Assembly: GCF_003148825.1 (NCBI RefSeq)
Contig: NZ_QGGZ01000021.1
Span: 36,438 to 100,437 of the forward strand
Direction of reading: 5' to 3'
Length of the DNA stretch: 64,000 nt
Source: Streptomyces sp. CG 926
GTDB lineage: Bacteria; Actinomycetota; Actinomycetes; Streptomycetales; Streptomycetaceae
Shown here: positions 41,843-50,668 of the stretch, one piece after another
Layout of the letters: every line of letters starts with the position of its first letter
Position numbering within the stretch: the stretch's first letter is position 1
The notes under the pieces: generated by a model
Databases searched by the model: none
Seen by the model: the letters and a program-made list of their open reading frames with translations, nothing else
Told to the model about the DNA's origin: nothing
Program-made: the position numbers and the translations under genes

Positions 41843-42415
41843 ATGACCGACCGCTCGTTCCTCTTCGTCCTCGGCAGCTCGCGTTCCGACGGGAACACCG
41901 AGATCCTCGCGAGGCAGGCCGCCGAGCAGTTGCCCGCAGGGACCCGGAAGCGCTGGGTGAACCTGGCCGGGTCCGCCTTGCCGGACTTCCAGGACGGCCG
42001 CCACGAGGCCGAGGGCTGGATACCCTCGGAGGGCGAGGAGGCCCTGCGGCTGGCGACGCTGGAGGCAACCGACGTCGTCATCGCCTCTCCGCTGTACTGG
42101 TACGCGCTCTCCGCGCACACCAAGCGCTACCTCGACTACTGGTCGGGCTGGCTCACGGTCCCCGGCTCGGATTTCAAGCAGCGCATGGCGGGCCGGACCC
42201 TGTGGGGCGTGACGGCCATGGCGGACCACGACGAGTCCCGCGCCGAGGGACTGGTGACCGGTCTTCACCACACCGCGGCCTACATGCGGATGCACTTCGG
42301 CGGGGTACTGCTCGGCAACGGCTCCCGGCCGGGCCAGGTGCGCGACGACGAGCGGGCGATGATCCGCGCCAAGACCTTCTTCGCCCAGGACGCGCCCCTG
42401 GCCCGGTTCCCCTAG
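41843..42415 (+). CDS. NADPH-dependent FMN reductase / flavodoxin-like protein
   Basis: 190 residues of the flavodoxin-like fold. FLFVLGSSRSDGNTEILAR is the FMN phosphate-binding loop, VVIASPLYWYALSAHTKRYLDYW the flavin-ring region, and AGRTLWGVTAMAD follows. It probably reduces quinones or flavins using NAD(P)H. GGAG at 41831-41834 is 8 bp before ATG 41843, preferred over an in-frame GTG at 41834. Divergence from a MerR gene suggests stress-inducible expression. A link to iron release is possible but only by neighbourhood. Confidence 0.9.
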   Translation: MTDRSFLFVLGSSRSDGNTEILARQAAEQLPAGTRKRWVNLAGSALPDFQDGRHEAEGWIPSEGEEALRLATLEATDVVIASPLYWYALSAHTKRYLDYWSGWLTVPGSDFKQRMAGRTLWGVTAMADHDESRAEGLVTGLHHTAAYMRMHFGGVLLGNGSRPGQVRDDERAMIRAKTFFAQDAPLARFP

Positions 42416-42437
42416 TACTCCCGATCGACGCGGACCG

Positions 42438-42986
42438 TCAGCCCGTGGCGGCCTTGGGGACGAGGCGGGTACCGCACCAGCTGCAGTACCGGGCGTCGGC
42501 CTCTATGGCGTGCCGGTGGCACTGCTCGCAGACGAGGTGGAGCGGGCACTGCGGTGTGCGCGGTTCGGTGCGGGGCGGCCGGCCGATGGCCATGCCCGCC
42601 CGCCTGCGGTGCGCGGTGAGGAACACCAGCCCCTCGGGGCCGGCCCGGAGCGAGCGGGCGGAGCCGCGCGGCAGCAGGGTGAGGGAGCCGGGCACGACCT
42701 CCACGGCGGCGCCGTCCAGGGTGAGGGATCCACCGCCCTGTACGACGGCGAGCAGGACGTCCACCTCGGGCTCCCGGTGCACGGCGATCTCGCCGCCGGG
42801 CAGCAGGCGCACCACATTCGCGTCGAGTTGTCGGCCCTTGCGCCGTAGTCGCCACAGGGCGCCGCTCTGGCCGTCCTCGGCGGCCTCGACCAACCCCGTG
42901 ACCGTGACACCCACGGCTTCCCGCTCGACCACCACATGTCCTTCCCGCGCGTTCGGCCGTTCCGCCGACCCCTCGTGATCTCCCAT
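42438..42986 (-). CDS. Cupin-domain protein with C-terminal zinc ribbon
   Basis: 182 residues. The middle part has cupin patterns (GGEIAVHREPEVDVLLAVVQGGGSLTLDG and VVPGSLTLLPRGSARSL). The C-terminus has two CxxC pairs (CEQC and CSWC, separated by 13 residues), a likely zinc ribbon. The histidines expected of an enzymatic cupin are mostly missing, so a binding or regulatory role is more likely. ATG 42986 is preceded on the minus strand by GAGGTGA. It converges with the reductase gene, 22 bases apart. Confidence 0.85.
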   Translation of the reverse strand: MGDHEGSAERPNAREGHVVVEREAVGVTVTGLVEAAEDGQSGALWRLRRKGRQLDANVVRLLPGGEIAVHREPEVDVLLAVVQGGGSLTLDGAAVEVVPGSLTLLPRGSARSLRAGPEGLVFLTAHRRRAGMAIGRPPRTEPRTPQCPLHLVCEQCHRHAIEADARYCSWCGTRLVPKAATG

Positions 42987-43446
42987 GAGATCACCTCGGC
43001 CGGTGTCCGCACCAACCGTCGGGGTGCGAAGCGGTCGCCCGATCGTCAGGACGTGAGCCGCTCGGCCCGCCCGACGCGGCGCAACGGCCGTTCCTCCCGC
43101 ACAGGTTGACACCGTTCGGCGTGGGCGAAGGCGGGTTGGGGAGGCATGCCACCCGTTGGGGTCAAGATCTGCCGGGTCACGGGTCTGTCCCGGCGCGCGA
43201 TGACCTCGTACCGGTGCGCGTGAGTGAGAGAAACCGCCGTACTCGCCGGTCGGACGCGCGTCCGGGGCGGCTGTGGGCGTTTCGGATTCGGCGATACGTG
43301 TAACAGGAATGTACGGGTGGGCGGTCGGGTGGAACGGCAGTACGGGCCGGTCCACTCCTGATGATCGAAGACGCTCTCCGGTACCGACCCGTACCGACCG
43401 CCCGCACCGCCCGCACCGCCGACCGATCGACCTTGAGGAAAAAACG
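42987..43446. other. Promoter-bearing gap, no gene seen
   Basis: 460 bases between the divergent cupin and lipoprotein genes. No convincing frame on either strand. It should hold promoters for both; I could not assign -10/-35 elements with confidence. Confidence 0.5.
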
Positions 43447-44112
43447 ATGCGCGTTCACCAGCTGACCCTCGCCGCCGTGGCCGTCGCCGCGAGCTTCGCG
43501 CTCACGGCCTGCCAGAACGGCGACGACGGCGCGGGGCCGAGCACCCCGTCGGCTTCGTCCGCCGCGTCCGCCCCGTCCACCGCCTCGCCCTCGGGGGGCG
43601 GTTCGGATCAGGGCGGCACGAAGCCCTCGCCGGGGACGGGCTCCGACGGGAAGGGTACGGCCGCCGGGACCGGCTCCGACGCGAGCGGCAAGACCGGCAA
43701 GTGCCGGACCGACGAGCTCGCGATCACGGCCGCGGAGCGCACCATCGGCGGCGACACGGACGGCACGGTGGCCGTGACGCTGAAGAACCGCGGCACCCGG
43801 GACTGCACGATCTCCGGGTACGCGGGCGTCGACCTGAAGACCGCCTCGGGCTCGCTGTCCGCGCAGCGCACCGGCCAGCAGGCCGACACGGCCGTCCTCA
43901 AGAAGGGTGAGTCGACGTACTTCGGCATCAGCTACCCGCTCAACACCTCGGGCGGCTCCGGCGTCCGCGTCACCGGGCTGGTGGTGACCCCGCCGGACGA
44001 GACCAGGTCGGTCACCCTCGCCTGGCCGGGCACCGGCACGCTGCCGGTCACGGAGGGCGGCGGCTCCCCGGTGAAGGTCGGCCCGGTGGGTAGCGCCGGC
44101 CAGGGCGGCTGA
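43447..44112 (+). CDS. DUF4232-type lipoprotein
   Basis: 221 residues. A lipoprotein signal peptide ends in the lipobox LTAC (cysteine about residue 23). A long serine/glycine/threonine-rich linker follows, then a globular domain from about residue 86 (CRTDELAITAAERTIGGDTD ... AVTLKNRGTRDCTISGYAGV ... SYPLN ... VVTPPDE) that matches the DUF4232 domain of actinobacterial lipoproteins. Function unknown; it should sit on the outer face of the membrane. TTGAGGAAAAAACG precedes ATG 43447. Confidence 0.9.
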   Translation: MRVHQLTLAAVAVAASFALTACQNGDDGAGPSTPSASSAASAPSTASPSGGGSDQGGTKPSPGTGSDGKGTAAGTGSDASGKTGKCRTDELAITAAERTIGGDTDGTVAVTLKNRGTRDCTISGYAGVDLKTASGSLSAQRTGQQADTAVLKKGESTYFGISYPLNTSGGSGVRVTGLVVTPPDETRSVTLAWPGTGTLPVTEGGGSPVKVGPVGSAGQGG

Positions 44113-44158
44113 CCCGAACGTCTGAACACCTGAACACCGGAACGCCTGACAGCCGACT

Positions 44159-44193
44159 GCCCCGTACCCGGGTCGTGACCCCGGGTACGGGGC
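44159..44193 (+). terminator. Hairpin terminator after the lipoprotein gene
   Basis: A 14-bp stem (44159-44172 with 44180-44193) around a 7-base loop, 47 bases after the stop. It also faces the convergent AraC gene ending at 44257. Confidence 0.8.
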
Positions 44194-44256
44194 AGGTCCG
44201 TTTCCGCCCGGCCGGACACGACGATCCGTCAGCCGGCGTGCCCCCGACGGCTTCCG

Positions 44257-45030
44257 CTACGCGGACCGGTCCAGCGAGTTCCGTACGTACGCGCCCGGCG
44301 TCTGACCGAAGTGGCGGCGGAAGGCCAGGATGTAGCCGTTGGTGCTGACGAACCCCACCCGGGCGGCGACGGAGCTCACCAACTGGCCCTGTTCCAGCAG
44401 GCTCAGCGAGTGGTTGAGCCGGAGCCGAGTGCGCCACTCGGAGAAGGCCATCCCGGTCTCCGCGCGGAACGCCCGGCGCAGGCTGGTCGAGCTCGTGTAG
44501 AGGTTCTCCGCCCACTCCGTCGCCGTCCGCGGATCGCTCGGCGTCCGGGCCAGCTCCCGCGCCACGAACCCGGCGGTGTGGCTGGTGGGTTGGGGCAGCG
44601 GCAGGCAGTTGCGATGCCCGGCGGACAGCGCGGCGAAGACCTCCGGATCCTCGTCCTGGGCGCGGGTGCTGCGCATCCGGCCGAGGACCAGCCGGCGCTG
44701 GGCGTCGGTGATGTTGATGGTGGTGACGTCCTGGTACGGCAGCTCGAACCGGCCCGCGTCGAAGGACTCGACCGCGATGACGGAGTCGGCTCCGAACCGC
44801 GCGCTGTGCGCGATGCCCGCCGGGATCCACAGGGCCACCGAGGCGGACAGTTCGTGGTCCCGGCCCAGCGCGGTGACCACGATCCTGCCGACCGGCACGT
44901 GCAGGAACTCGTGGAACTCGTGGACGTGGAGCGGGTGTCCGCCCTCGGCGATGAAATCGTCATCGGCCATGACCACGTCCCCGGCCCGGGTCTCCTCGCC
45001 TCGCACGCTGCGCAGTCCCGTCTCGGTCAC
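44257..45030 (-). CDS. AraC-family regulator with cupin N-terminus
   Basis: 257 residues. The N-terminal part is a cupin-like sensor (HPLHVHEFHEFLHVPVGRIVV ... LWIPAGIAHS). The C-terminal part has the double helix-turn-helix of AraC proteins (TSSTSLRRAFRAETGMAFSEW ... SSVAARVGFVSTNGYILAFRRHFGQTPGAYV). It is divergent from the siderophore uptake operon; AraC proteins in such positions often activate uptake when the ferri-siderophore is sensed, so a similar role is inferred. GGGGGAGG precedes GTG 45030 on the minus strand. The iron box at 45113 lies in the shared intergenic region. Confidence 0.92.
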   Translation of the reverse strand: MTETGLRSVRGEETRAGDVVMADDDFIAEGGHPLHVHEFHEFLHVPVGRIVVTALGRDHELSASVALWIPAGIAHSARFGADSVIAVESFDAGRFELPYQDVTTINITDAQRRLVLGRMRSTRAQDEDPEVFAALSAGHRNCLPLPQPTSHTAGFVARELARTPSDPRTATEWAENLYTSSTSLRRAFRAETGMAFSEWRTRLRLNHSLSLLEQGQLVSSVAARVGFVSTNGYILAFRRHFGQTPGAYVRNSLDRSA

Positions 45031-45112
45031 AACATCCTCCCCCTACCGCAGGGGTCGTGTTCTTGACCCCTGATTGTGAGCGGTTCGCCTCCGGCATTGG
45101 ACCGGACCCCGC

Positions 45113-45131
45113 TTTGGTAAGGCTAGCCTAA
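45113..45131. promoter_or_regulatory. Iron box of the uptake operon
   Basis: TTTGGTAAGGCTAGCCTAA, with one mismatch in the left arm relative to the consensus. It lies between the divergent AraC gene and the FecCD permease gene, 37 bp before ATG 45169. Confidence 0.85.
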
Positions 45132-45168
45132 CTTCGAGCTTGAGCAGGTGAGGAGTACCCGAAGACCC

Positions 45169-46218
45169 ATGAAGCAATCGGCTTCGCCGGACGCACCACC
45201 GGCCCCGACGCCCGCGCGGACCCGTGCCTCGCGTGGCACGGTGGTCGTGGTGCTCGCCGGCCTGATGCTGGCCGCCGTGACCATCGCGAGCATCGGCCTC
45301 GGTGCGCGCGACATATCCCCGTTGGAGATCGTGCGGATCCTGCTGCACCCGAGCGCGGAGGGCTACAACGGCGACGTCCTGTGGACGGAGCGGATACCCC
45401 GCACCCTGCTCGGCCTGACCGTCGGGGCCGCCCTCGGCGCCTCCGGGCTCATCATGCAGGCATTGACGATGAACCCACTGGCCGAGCCGGGCGTCCTCGG
45501 CGTGCAGCAGGGCGCGGCGGTGTTCGTCGTCCTCGGCATCCTGTTCCTCGACACGTCCGGCGTGCAGGGCTACTTCTGGATGGCGCTGACCGGCTCGGCG
45601 GTGACCGCGGTCCTCGTCTTCCTGATCGGGACCCGCACCGACGCGGGCAGCAGTACGATCGGCCTCGTCCTCGCGGGAGTCGCCGTCGCCGCGGTGATGT
45701 CCTCGCTGATCACCCTGCTCGTGGTGCGCGACGAGGCCGTCTACGCCCACCTGCGCTTCTGGTCCGTGGGTCAACTCACCGGCCGGGGACAGTTCCTGGG
45801 CCAGGCGCTCCCGTTCGCGCTCACCGGCCTGCTGCTGGCGCTGCCGCTCGGGCGGACCCTGAACCTGCTGAGCCTCGGTGACGACACGGCCCGTGGGCTC
45901 GGCGTCCGGGTGGAGCGGGCCCGACTGGCGAGTGCGGCCGTCGCGGTGCTGCTGTGCGCGGCCGCCACCGCGGCCGTGGGGCCGGTGGCCTTCGTCGGAC
46001 TGGTCGCCGGACATGCCGCCCGGATGTTGGTGGGCACGGACCACCGCTGGTCGCTACCGCTGTCGATGGTCTGCGGAGCGGTCCTGCTCGTCGGCGCCGA
46101 CACCGCGGGACGACTGGTGATCGACCACGGCGAGATCCAGGTGTCGGTGATGACCGCCTTCGTCGGCACCCCCTTCTTCGTGTGGCTCGCGCGCCGCCGC
46201 GACCTGGTCCGGATGTGA
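45169..46218 (+). CDS. FecCD-type siderophore ABC permease 1
   Basis: 349 residues with about ten hydrophobic segments. Family signatures: ERIPRTLLGLTVGAALGASGLIMQALTMNPLAEPGVLGV near the N-terminus and VGPVAFVGLVAGHAARMLVGTDHR (the coupling-helix region) in the second half. It should form the membrane channel with the next gene's product and import the ferri-siderophore. ATG 45169 is chosen; an in-frame GTG at 45148 would add seven arginine-rich residues and cannot be excluded, since GAGGAG lies 13 bp before the ATG. Confidence 0.94.
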   Translation: MKQSASPDAPPAPTPARTRASRGTVVVVLAGLMLAAVTIASIGLGARDISPLEIVRILLHPSAEGYNGDVLWTERIPRTLLGLTVGAALGASGLIMQALTMNPLAEPGVLGVQQGAAVFVVLGILFLDTSGVQGYFWMALTGSAVTAVLVFLIGTRTDAGSSTIGLVLAGVAVAAVMSSLITLLVVRDEAVYAHLRFWSVGQLTGRGQFLGQALPFALTGLLLALPLGRTLNLLSLGDDTARGLGVRVERARLASAAVAVLLCAAATAAVGPVAFVGLVAGHAARMLVGTDHRWSLPLSMVCGAVLLVGADTAGRLVIDHGEIQVSVMTAFVGTPFFVWLARRRDLVRM

Positions 46219-46223
46219 GGGAC

Positions 46224-47381
46224 ATGCCACAGGCACACGCGCCACATACACATGCGCCTCGGACACACGCGCCGGGGGCGGACGTACCGCAGGCGGGCGG
46301 GACACCGAGCCTCGGGCAGGCCTCCCCGGAGACGGCGGCGGAGCTCAAGGCGGCCACCGTGGCCCGTCTACGCGCCGCCCACCGGACCGGAATCCGCCGG
46401 TTCCGCCTCGTCACCTGCGTACTCCTCGTGATGCTGCTCGCGCTGCTCGTCGCCTCGATCCTGCTCGGCGGGGTCAAGCGGATCCCGGCGGGCGACATCC
46501 TGCCCGCGGCCTTCGGGATGCGTACCGGTCTGGCCGACTACGTGATCTTCCGCATCCGGATGCCGCGCGCCCTGGCGGCGCTGCTCGCCGGAGCCCTCTT
46601 CGGCCTCTCCGGGGCCCTGTACCAGCGGCTCGTCCGCAACCCCCTGGCCACCCCGGACATGGTCGGCATCTCGGCCGGGGCCGGGGCAGGCGCCACCACG
46701 ATGCTGCTGTTCGCGCCCGCGGTTCCCTTCGGGACCTCGCTCGCCGGCCTCGGCGGTGCCTTCGTCCTCGTGGCGACGGTGCTCGCGCTGAGCCGGCGCG
46801 GCGGGGGCGTGGACACGTACCGCTTGGTCCTGGTGGGCATCGGCCTGAGCGCCGTGTGCACCGCCTACGTGAACTACCTGTTCACGGTGGCCGGACAGCA
46901 CGGGATCGCCCAGGTGATGCGCTGGCTGGTCGGCAGCGTCAACGACGCCACCTGGGACGGGGTGTCCACACTGGCGGGCGCGCTCGCCGTGTGCGGGCTC
47001 TGCACCGCGCTGCTGAGCCGCTCCCTGGGCAACATGGCCCTCGGCGACCAGCTCGCCCTCGGGCTCGGCACCCGGGTCGGCGTCGCTCGGATCGCGACCC
47101 TGCTGGTCGGGGCCGCCGCCGCCGCGCTGGCCACGAGCGTCACCGGCCCGATCGGCTTCGTCTCGCTGATCAGCGGCCCCATCGCGACCCGGCTGGTCGG
47201 CGCCGACCGGTCCGTCGCCCTGGCCGTCCCGATCGGCGCCGTCATCGTCCTAGGCGCCGATGTGCTCGCCCAGCACGGCCCGCTGATCAGCCCGGTACCG
47301 ACAGGTGTCCTCACGGCACTGCTCGGCGCCCCCTACTTCGTCCGGCTGATCCTCCGGCGCAGGCAAGGAGCCACCGCATGA
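46224..47381 (+). CDS. FecCD-type siderophore ABC permease 2
   Basis: 385 residues. The membrane part has MPRALAALLAGALFGLSGALYQRLVRNPLATPDMVGIS and TGPIGFVSLISGPIATRLVGADR, as expected. Unusually, the N-terminus before the first membrane segment is about 60 residues and begins with a histidine-rich repeat (AHAPHTHAPRTHAP), which might bind metal on the cytoplasmic side or be a low-complexity extension. The start follows the previous stop by 5 bp; the next gene overlaps the stop. It should pair with permease 1. Confidence 0.94.
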   Translation: MPQAHAPHTHAPRTHAPGADVPQAGGTPSLGQASPETAAELKAATVARLRAAHRTGIRRFRLVTCVLLVMLLALLVASILLGGVKRIPAGDILPAAFGMRTGLADYVIFRIRMPRALAALLAGALFGLSGALYQRLVRNPLATPDMVGISAGAGAGATTMLLFAPAVPFGTSLAGLGGAFVLVATVLALSRRGGGVDTYRLVLVGIGLSAVCTAYVNYLFTVAGQHGIAQVMRWLVGSVNDATWDGVSTLAGALAVCGLCTALLSRSLGNMALGDQLALGLGTRVGVARIATLLVGAAAAALATSVTGPIGFVSLISGPIATRLVGADRSVALAVPIGAVIVLGADVLAQHGPLISPVPTGVLTALLGAPYFVRLILRRRQGATA

Positions 47382-48205
47382 GCGCACGACCCGTACTCGA
47401 CTCCCCCGACGCCGAGTTCCGGCTCGAAGCCCGCGGCATCAGCGCCGGCTACGACCGCAAGCCGATCATCGAGGAGCTGTCCCTCGGGATCGTGCCCGGC
47501 AGGATCACCGCGCTCGTCGGCCCGAACGCCTGCGGCAAGTCGACCCTGCTCAAGTCGGTCGCCCGGCTGCTGCCCGTCGCGGCCGGGTCGGTCCTCCTCG
47601 AAGGCCAGGACATCCACGACCTGCCCACCCGCGAGGTGGCCCAGCGCCTGGGCATCCTGCCTCAGTCGCCGATCGCCCCGGAGTCCATCACCGTCGGCGA
47701 CCTCGTCCGGCGCGGGCGCCACCCGCACCACCGGTTCGGACAACGGCGCACCGCCGCCGACGACGAGGTCATCGCGCACGCCCTGCTGGCGACCGGGACG
47801 GCCGAACTGATCGACCGCCCGGTCGACCAGCTCTCCGGCGGTCAGCGCCAGCGCGTGTGGATCGCCCTCGCGCTCGCCCAGGACACGCCGACGCTGCTCC
47901 TGGACGAGCCCACCACCTACTTGGACATCGCCCACCAGATCGAGGTCATGGACCTCCTCGCCGACCTCAACGAGCAGGCCGGCAAGACGATCGTGCTGGT
48001 GTCCCACGACCTCAACCAGGCCGCCCTGTACGCCTCGACGATCGTCGCCATGCGCGACGGCCGCATCGTGCGCCAGGGCACGCCCGAAGAGGTGCTCACC
48101 GAGGAGACCGTGGCCGAGGTGTTCGGCCTGGACTGTCTCGTCGTCCCCCATCCCCGCTCAGAGCGGCCCCAGATCTTCCCCCTGGGCCGTCGTACCCCCG
48201 CATAG
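47378..48205 (+). CDS. Siderophore ABC transporter ATPase (FecE/FepC type)
   Basis: 275 residues. Walker A is LVGPNACGKST (the usual G after N is A), the Q-loop is LGILPQSPIAP, the signature LSGGQRQR, Walker B LLLDEPTTYLDI, and the switch histidine is in LVSHDLNQA. It powers import by the two permeases. ATG 47378 overlaps the permease stop (ATGA) and AAGGAG lies 7 bp upstream. The binding protein gene follows 14 bp later. Confidence 0.96.
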   Translation: MSARPVLDSPDAEFRLEARGISAGYDRKPIIEELSLGIVPGRITALVGPNACGKSTLLKSVARLLPVAAGSVLLEGQDIHDLPTREVAQRLGILPQSPIAPESITVGDLVRRGRHPHHRFGQRRTAADDEVIAHALLATGTAELIDRPVDQLSGGQRQRVWIALALAQDTPTLLLDEPTTYLDIAHQIEVMDLLADLNEQAGKTIVLVSHDLNQAALYASTIVAMRDGRIVRQGTPEEVLTEETVAEVFGLDCLVVPHPRSERPQIFPLGRRTPA

Positions 48206-48219
48206 GAGACACCACCATC

Positions 48220-49275
48220 ATGTCCGTCCTGCACAGAACGCGCCGCCGCCCGGCCCGCTCCCTCGCCGCCCTCACCGCGGCCGCCGCCTGCCTCGGCCTG
48301 CTCACCGCATGCGGCGGCGGCGAGGACTCGACCGCCGCCAAGGACAAGCCGGCCGCCGCCGGAGCCGACGCGTCCGCCGCCTTCCCCGTCTCCCTCACCA
48401 ACGCGTGGGGCAAGACGGAGGTCAAGAAGAAGCCGGTGAAGGTCGCGACGGTCTCCGACGGCGACACCGCCATAGCGCTGGCCCTCGGTATCGTCCCGGT
48501 CATCACCCCGGACGTCGAGGACGGCGCGAAGGTGCCCGAGTACAAGCAGCGCGCCATCGACAAGCTCGGCGCCGGCAAGCTGAAGACGTACGACGACACC
48601 GACGGCACCGCCTACGAGGCCATCGCGGCCGAGGCCCCCGACATCATCCTCGGCATGAACACCTGGGAGATGGACGCGGACTACGCCAAGTTGCAGCCGA
48701 TCGCCCCGGTGGTCACCTTCACCGACAAGGCGCACGCCGACACCCTCACCTGGCAGGACCGACTGAAGACGGCCGCGAAGGCCCTCGGCCTGAGCGCCAA
48801 GGCGGACGAGGTCATTGCGGCGAACGAGAAGGCCACGACGGAGGCCGCCGCCGCGCACCCCGAGTTCAAGGGCAAGACCTACACCTACACGGTCGTCCAC
48901 CCGGAGCAGGTCAGCTTCATGTCCTACGCCGACCAGGACCCGGGCGTCTTCGAGAAGCTCGGCTTCACCAAGACCGACAAGGCGAAGAACTACGCGCCGA
49001 ACAAGAACGCCGTGAGCCTGGAGAACCTCGACCAGCTCGACGCCGACGTCCTCCTCGTCACCTACCCCTTCGGCGACCGCGGTGTCATCAGCGCCACCGA
49101 GCTGGAGTCCAACAAGCTCTTCCAGTCGCTGAACGCGGTGAAGACCAAGCACTTCACGGTCATCCCCTCGGAGAACTCGCTCTCCTCGGCCATCGCCTAC
49201 CCGGACGCACTGAGCGCCCCGTGGGTGGTCGAGCAGCTCACCCCGCTGCTCGCGAAGGCCGTCGCCGGCCAGTGA
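48220..49275 (+). CDS. Siderophore-binding lipoprotein (ABC substrate-binding protein)
   Basis: 351 residues. The signal peptide ends in lipobox LLTAC (about residue 30), followed by a short linker and a periplasmic-binding-protein fold of the FepB/FhuD class (VKVATVSDGDTAIALALGIVPV, APDIILGMNTWEMDADYAKL, YPFGDRGVISATEL, PWVVEQLTPLLAKAV). It should be anchored on the outer face of the membrane and deliver the ferri-siderophore to the two FecCD permeases. It is the last gene of the iron-box-driven operon. AGGAGACACC precedes ATG 48220. Confidence 0.95.
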   Translation: MSVLHRTRRRPARSLAALTAAAACLGLLTACGGGEDSTAAKDKPAAAGADASAAFPVSLTNAWGKTEVKKKPVKVATVSDGDTAIALALGIVPVITPDVEDGAKVPEYKQRAIDKLGAGKLKTYDDTDGTAYEAIAAEAPDIILGMNTWEMDADYAKLQPIAPVVTFTDKAHADTLTWQDRLKTAAKALGLSAKADEVIAANEKATTEAAAAHPEFKGKTYTYTVVHPEQVSFMSYADQDPGVFEKLGFTKTDKAKNYAPNKNAVSLENLDQLDADVLLVTYPFGDRGVISATELESNKLFQSLNAVKTKHFTVIPSENSLSSAIAYPDALSAPWVVEQLTPLLAKAVAGQ

Positions 49276-49293
49276 CGTCCGCCGCCACGCGGC

Positions 49294-49335
49294 CCCCGGC
49301 GGGCCCGTCTCCTGCGGGAGGCGGGCCCGCCGGGG
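49294..49335. terminator. Bidirectional hairpin after the uptake operon
   Basis: A 14-bp perfect stem (49294-49307 with 49322-49335); the loop itself can pair (CTCC with GGAG). It lies between the binding protein gene and a convergent hypothetical gene. Confidence 0.85.
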
Positions 49336-49357
49336 CAGCCGCGTGGGCTGCCCCTCC

Positions 49358-49897
49358 TCAGTGCTCCGTCCCCAGGGCCTCGCGCGCTGCCCGCTGGAAG
49401 GCGGCGAGCGGGGCCTGCTTGGCGTCGGCGGCGGACGCGAACCGCGCCCGATGGTCGTCGACATGGGCGACACCGCCCCTGATCGCCGACCGCGCCCAGT
49501 CCACCACGATCATCTCGCACCTTCGCATCGCCCGATGCAGGGCCGCTGCCTCGTCCGCCGCGGACCGCGGCCCGGCAACGGCCACGGCTGAGGAACCCGT
49601 ACTGAATCTGGCCCAGGCGTCATGGGTTTCGGCGAGCGCCGCTTCCCAGTCGGCCGACGTGCTCGCCTGTGAAACCAGTTGGTCGGCCACCTTCCAGCAC
49701 GCCGCGTTCAACTCCCGCGTGGCGGCCAGGTACGAGGCGTACGCGTCGCGTCTCATCTCGTCACGCCATTGCTGATGGTCGGCACGCTGCTGCTCACGGC
49801 GCTGCCTGGACTGGCCGACCACGGAGAGCCAACCACCGGTCAGCCCTCCGATCGCCCCTATGGCCGCACCGACGATGGCTGCCAGGCTCCCGTCCAC
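49358..49897 (-). CDS. Hypothetical membrane-anchored protein
   Basis: 179 residues. The N-terminus has a glycine-rich membrane segment (LAAIVGAAIGAIGGLTGGWLS) followed by a charged helix (RQRREQQRADHQQWRDEMRR) and a long helical domain. This single-anchor, coiled layout is common in actinobacterial proteins of unknown function. GTG 49897 is used because the anchor begins at once. No operon partner; it is convergent with the uptake operon. Confidence 0.8.
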   Translation of the reverse strand: MDGSLAAIVGAAIGAIGGLTGGWLSVVGQSRQRREQQRADHQQWRDEMRRDAYASYLAATRELNAACWKVADQLVSQASTSADWEAALAETHDAWARFSTGSSAVAVAGPRSAADEAAALHRAMRRCEMIVVDWARSAIRGGVAHVDDHRARFASAADAKQAPLAAFQRAAREALGTEH

Positions 49898-49983
49898 AGT
49901 CCTCGATTACACAGCACGGACGCCCCGCACGCCAGATCGCTCGAAGCCGCCTGCGCCGGCCTCCGTGTTCGGGACGGGACCGC

Positions 49984-50442
49984 TCAGTGGTGCCAGGCCT
50001 GACCTCCGGTGTTGTGGACGAACCGCTGGAGGACCTTCAGGGTGATCACGTACTCCTCGTCCGAGATGCCCCGGTGCCGCTCCTGCCACAGCTCCGCCTG
50101 GGTCTCGGCCACCCGGGCGGAGAAGTCCTCCCCCAGGGGCGTGAGTTCGAGGTGGCCGTCCGGGTTCTGGGTGACCCAACCACGGGCGATGGTGGCGTCG
50201 ATCTCCTCGTCCAGGTCGTCGATGCCCGCGACCGCGTAACCGCTCAGTACCCCGGTCACCGCCTCACGGGTCGGCGGCGGCTCGGCCCCGGCGATCCGTC
50301 CCAGGATCCAGGCCTGGGGCTGGGTGGTACCGATGCCGGCGAGAACGGCTCGGATACGGGTGACCACGGCGTCGGAGGCGGCCCGACTCCAGTAGCCGAT
50401 GGGCTGCCGGACCAGTTCGGCGTCGTTGTGCGAGTACTCCAT
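49984..50442 (-). CDS. MarR-like winged-helix regulator
   Basis: 152 residues. ILGRIAGAEPPPTREAV resembles a DNA-binding helix pair, and LDEEIDATIARGWVTQNPDGHLELTPLGEDF the wing and following strand of MarR-like proteins; a C-terminal helix follows. The effector is unknown. ATG 50442 is preferred over the upstream frame start at 50490, with GGAG 10 bp upstream. Its promoter region holds a SoxR-box-like palindrome in a 19-bp spacer, pointing to redox control. It is divergent from the siderophore-interacting protein gene, which it may regulate. Confidence 0.8.
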   Translation of the reverse strand: MEYSHNDAELVRQPIGYWSRAASDAVVTRIRAVLAGIGTTQPQAWILGRIAGAEPPPTREAVTGVLSGYAVAGIDDLDEEIDATIARGWVTQNPDGHLELTPLGEDFSARVAETQAELWQERHRGISDEEYVITLKVLQRFVHNTGGQAWHH

Positions 50443-50488
50443 GGCGGATCCGCTCCGTTCGCTCTCTTCGAGATCTCCTACGCACAAC

Positions 50489-50519
50489 ACCGTATGAACT
50501 CAAGCGCACTTGAGGTCCA
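50489..50519 (-). promoter_or_regulatory. SoxR-box-like MerR-type promoter of the MarR gene
   Basis: On the minus strand TGGACC (50519-50514), 19 bp, then TACGGT (50494-50489). The spacer region contains CCTCAAGTGCGCTTGAGT, very close to the SoxR box CCTCAAGTTAACTTGAGG. The long spacer and the palindrome together are the hallmark of SoxR/MerR-activated promoters. Confidence 0.7.
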
Positions 50520-50668
50520 CCCCCACGAGGGGCGGGTATCCGCGAAGGGCGTCCGGATTGCGCGCGGGGTGTCAGTGCCGTGGTCCGCGGGTTGGATACG
50601 GGGCGCGCGTGGCGTCGTAGCGTGGCCGCATGCCGGATCTGCCGGACGGATGTGAAGGAGCAAGTCGG

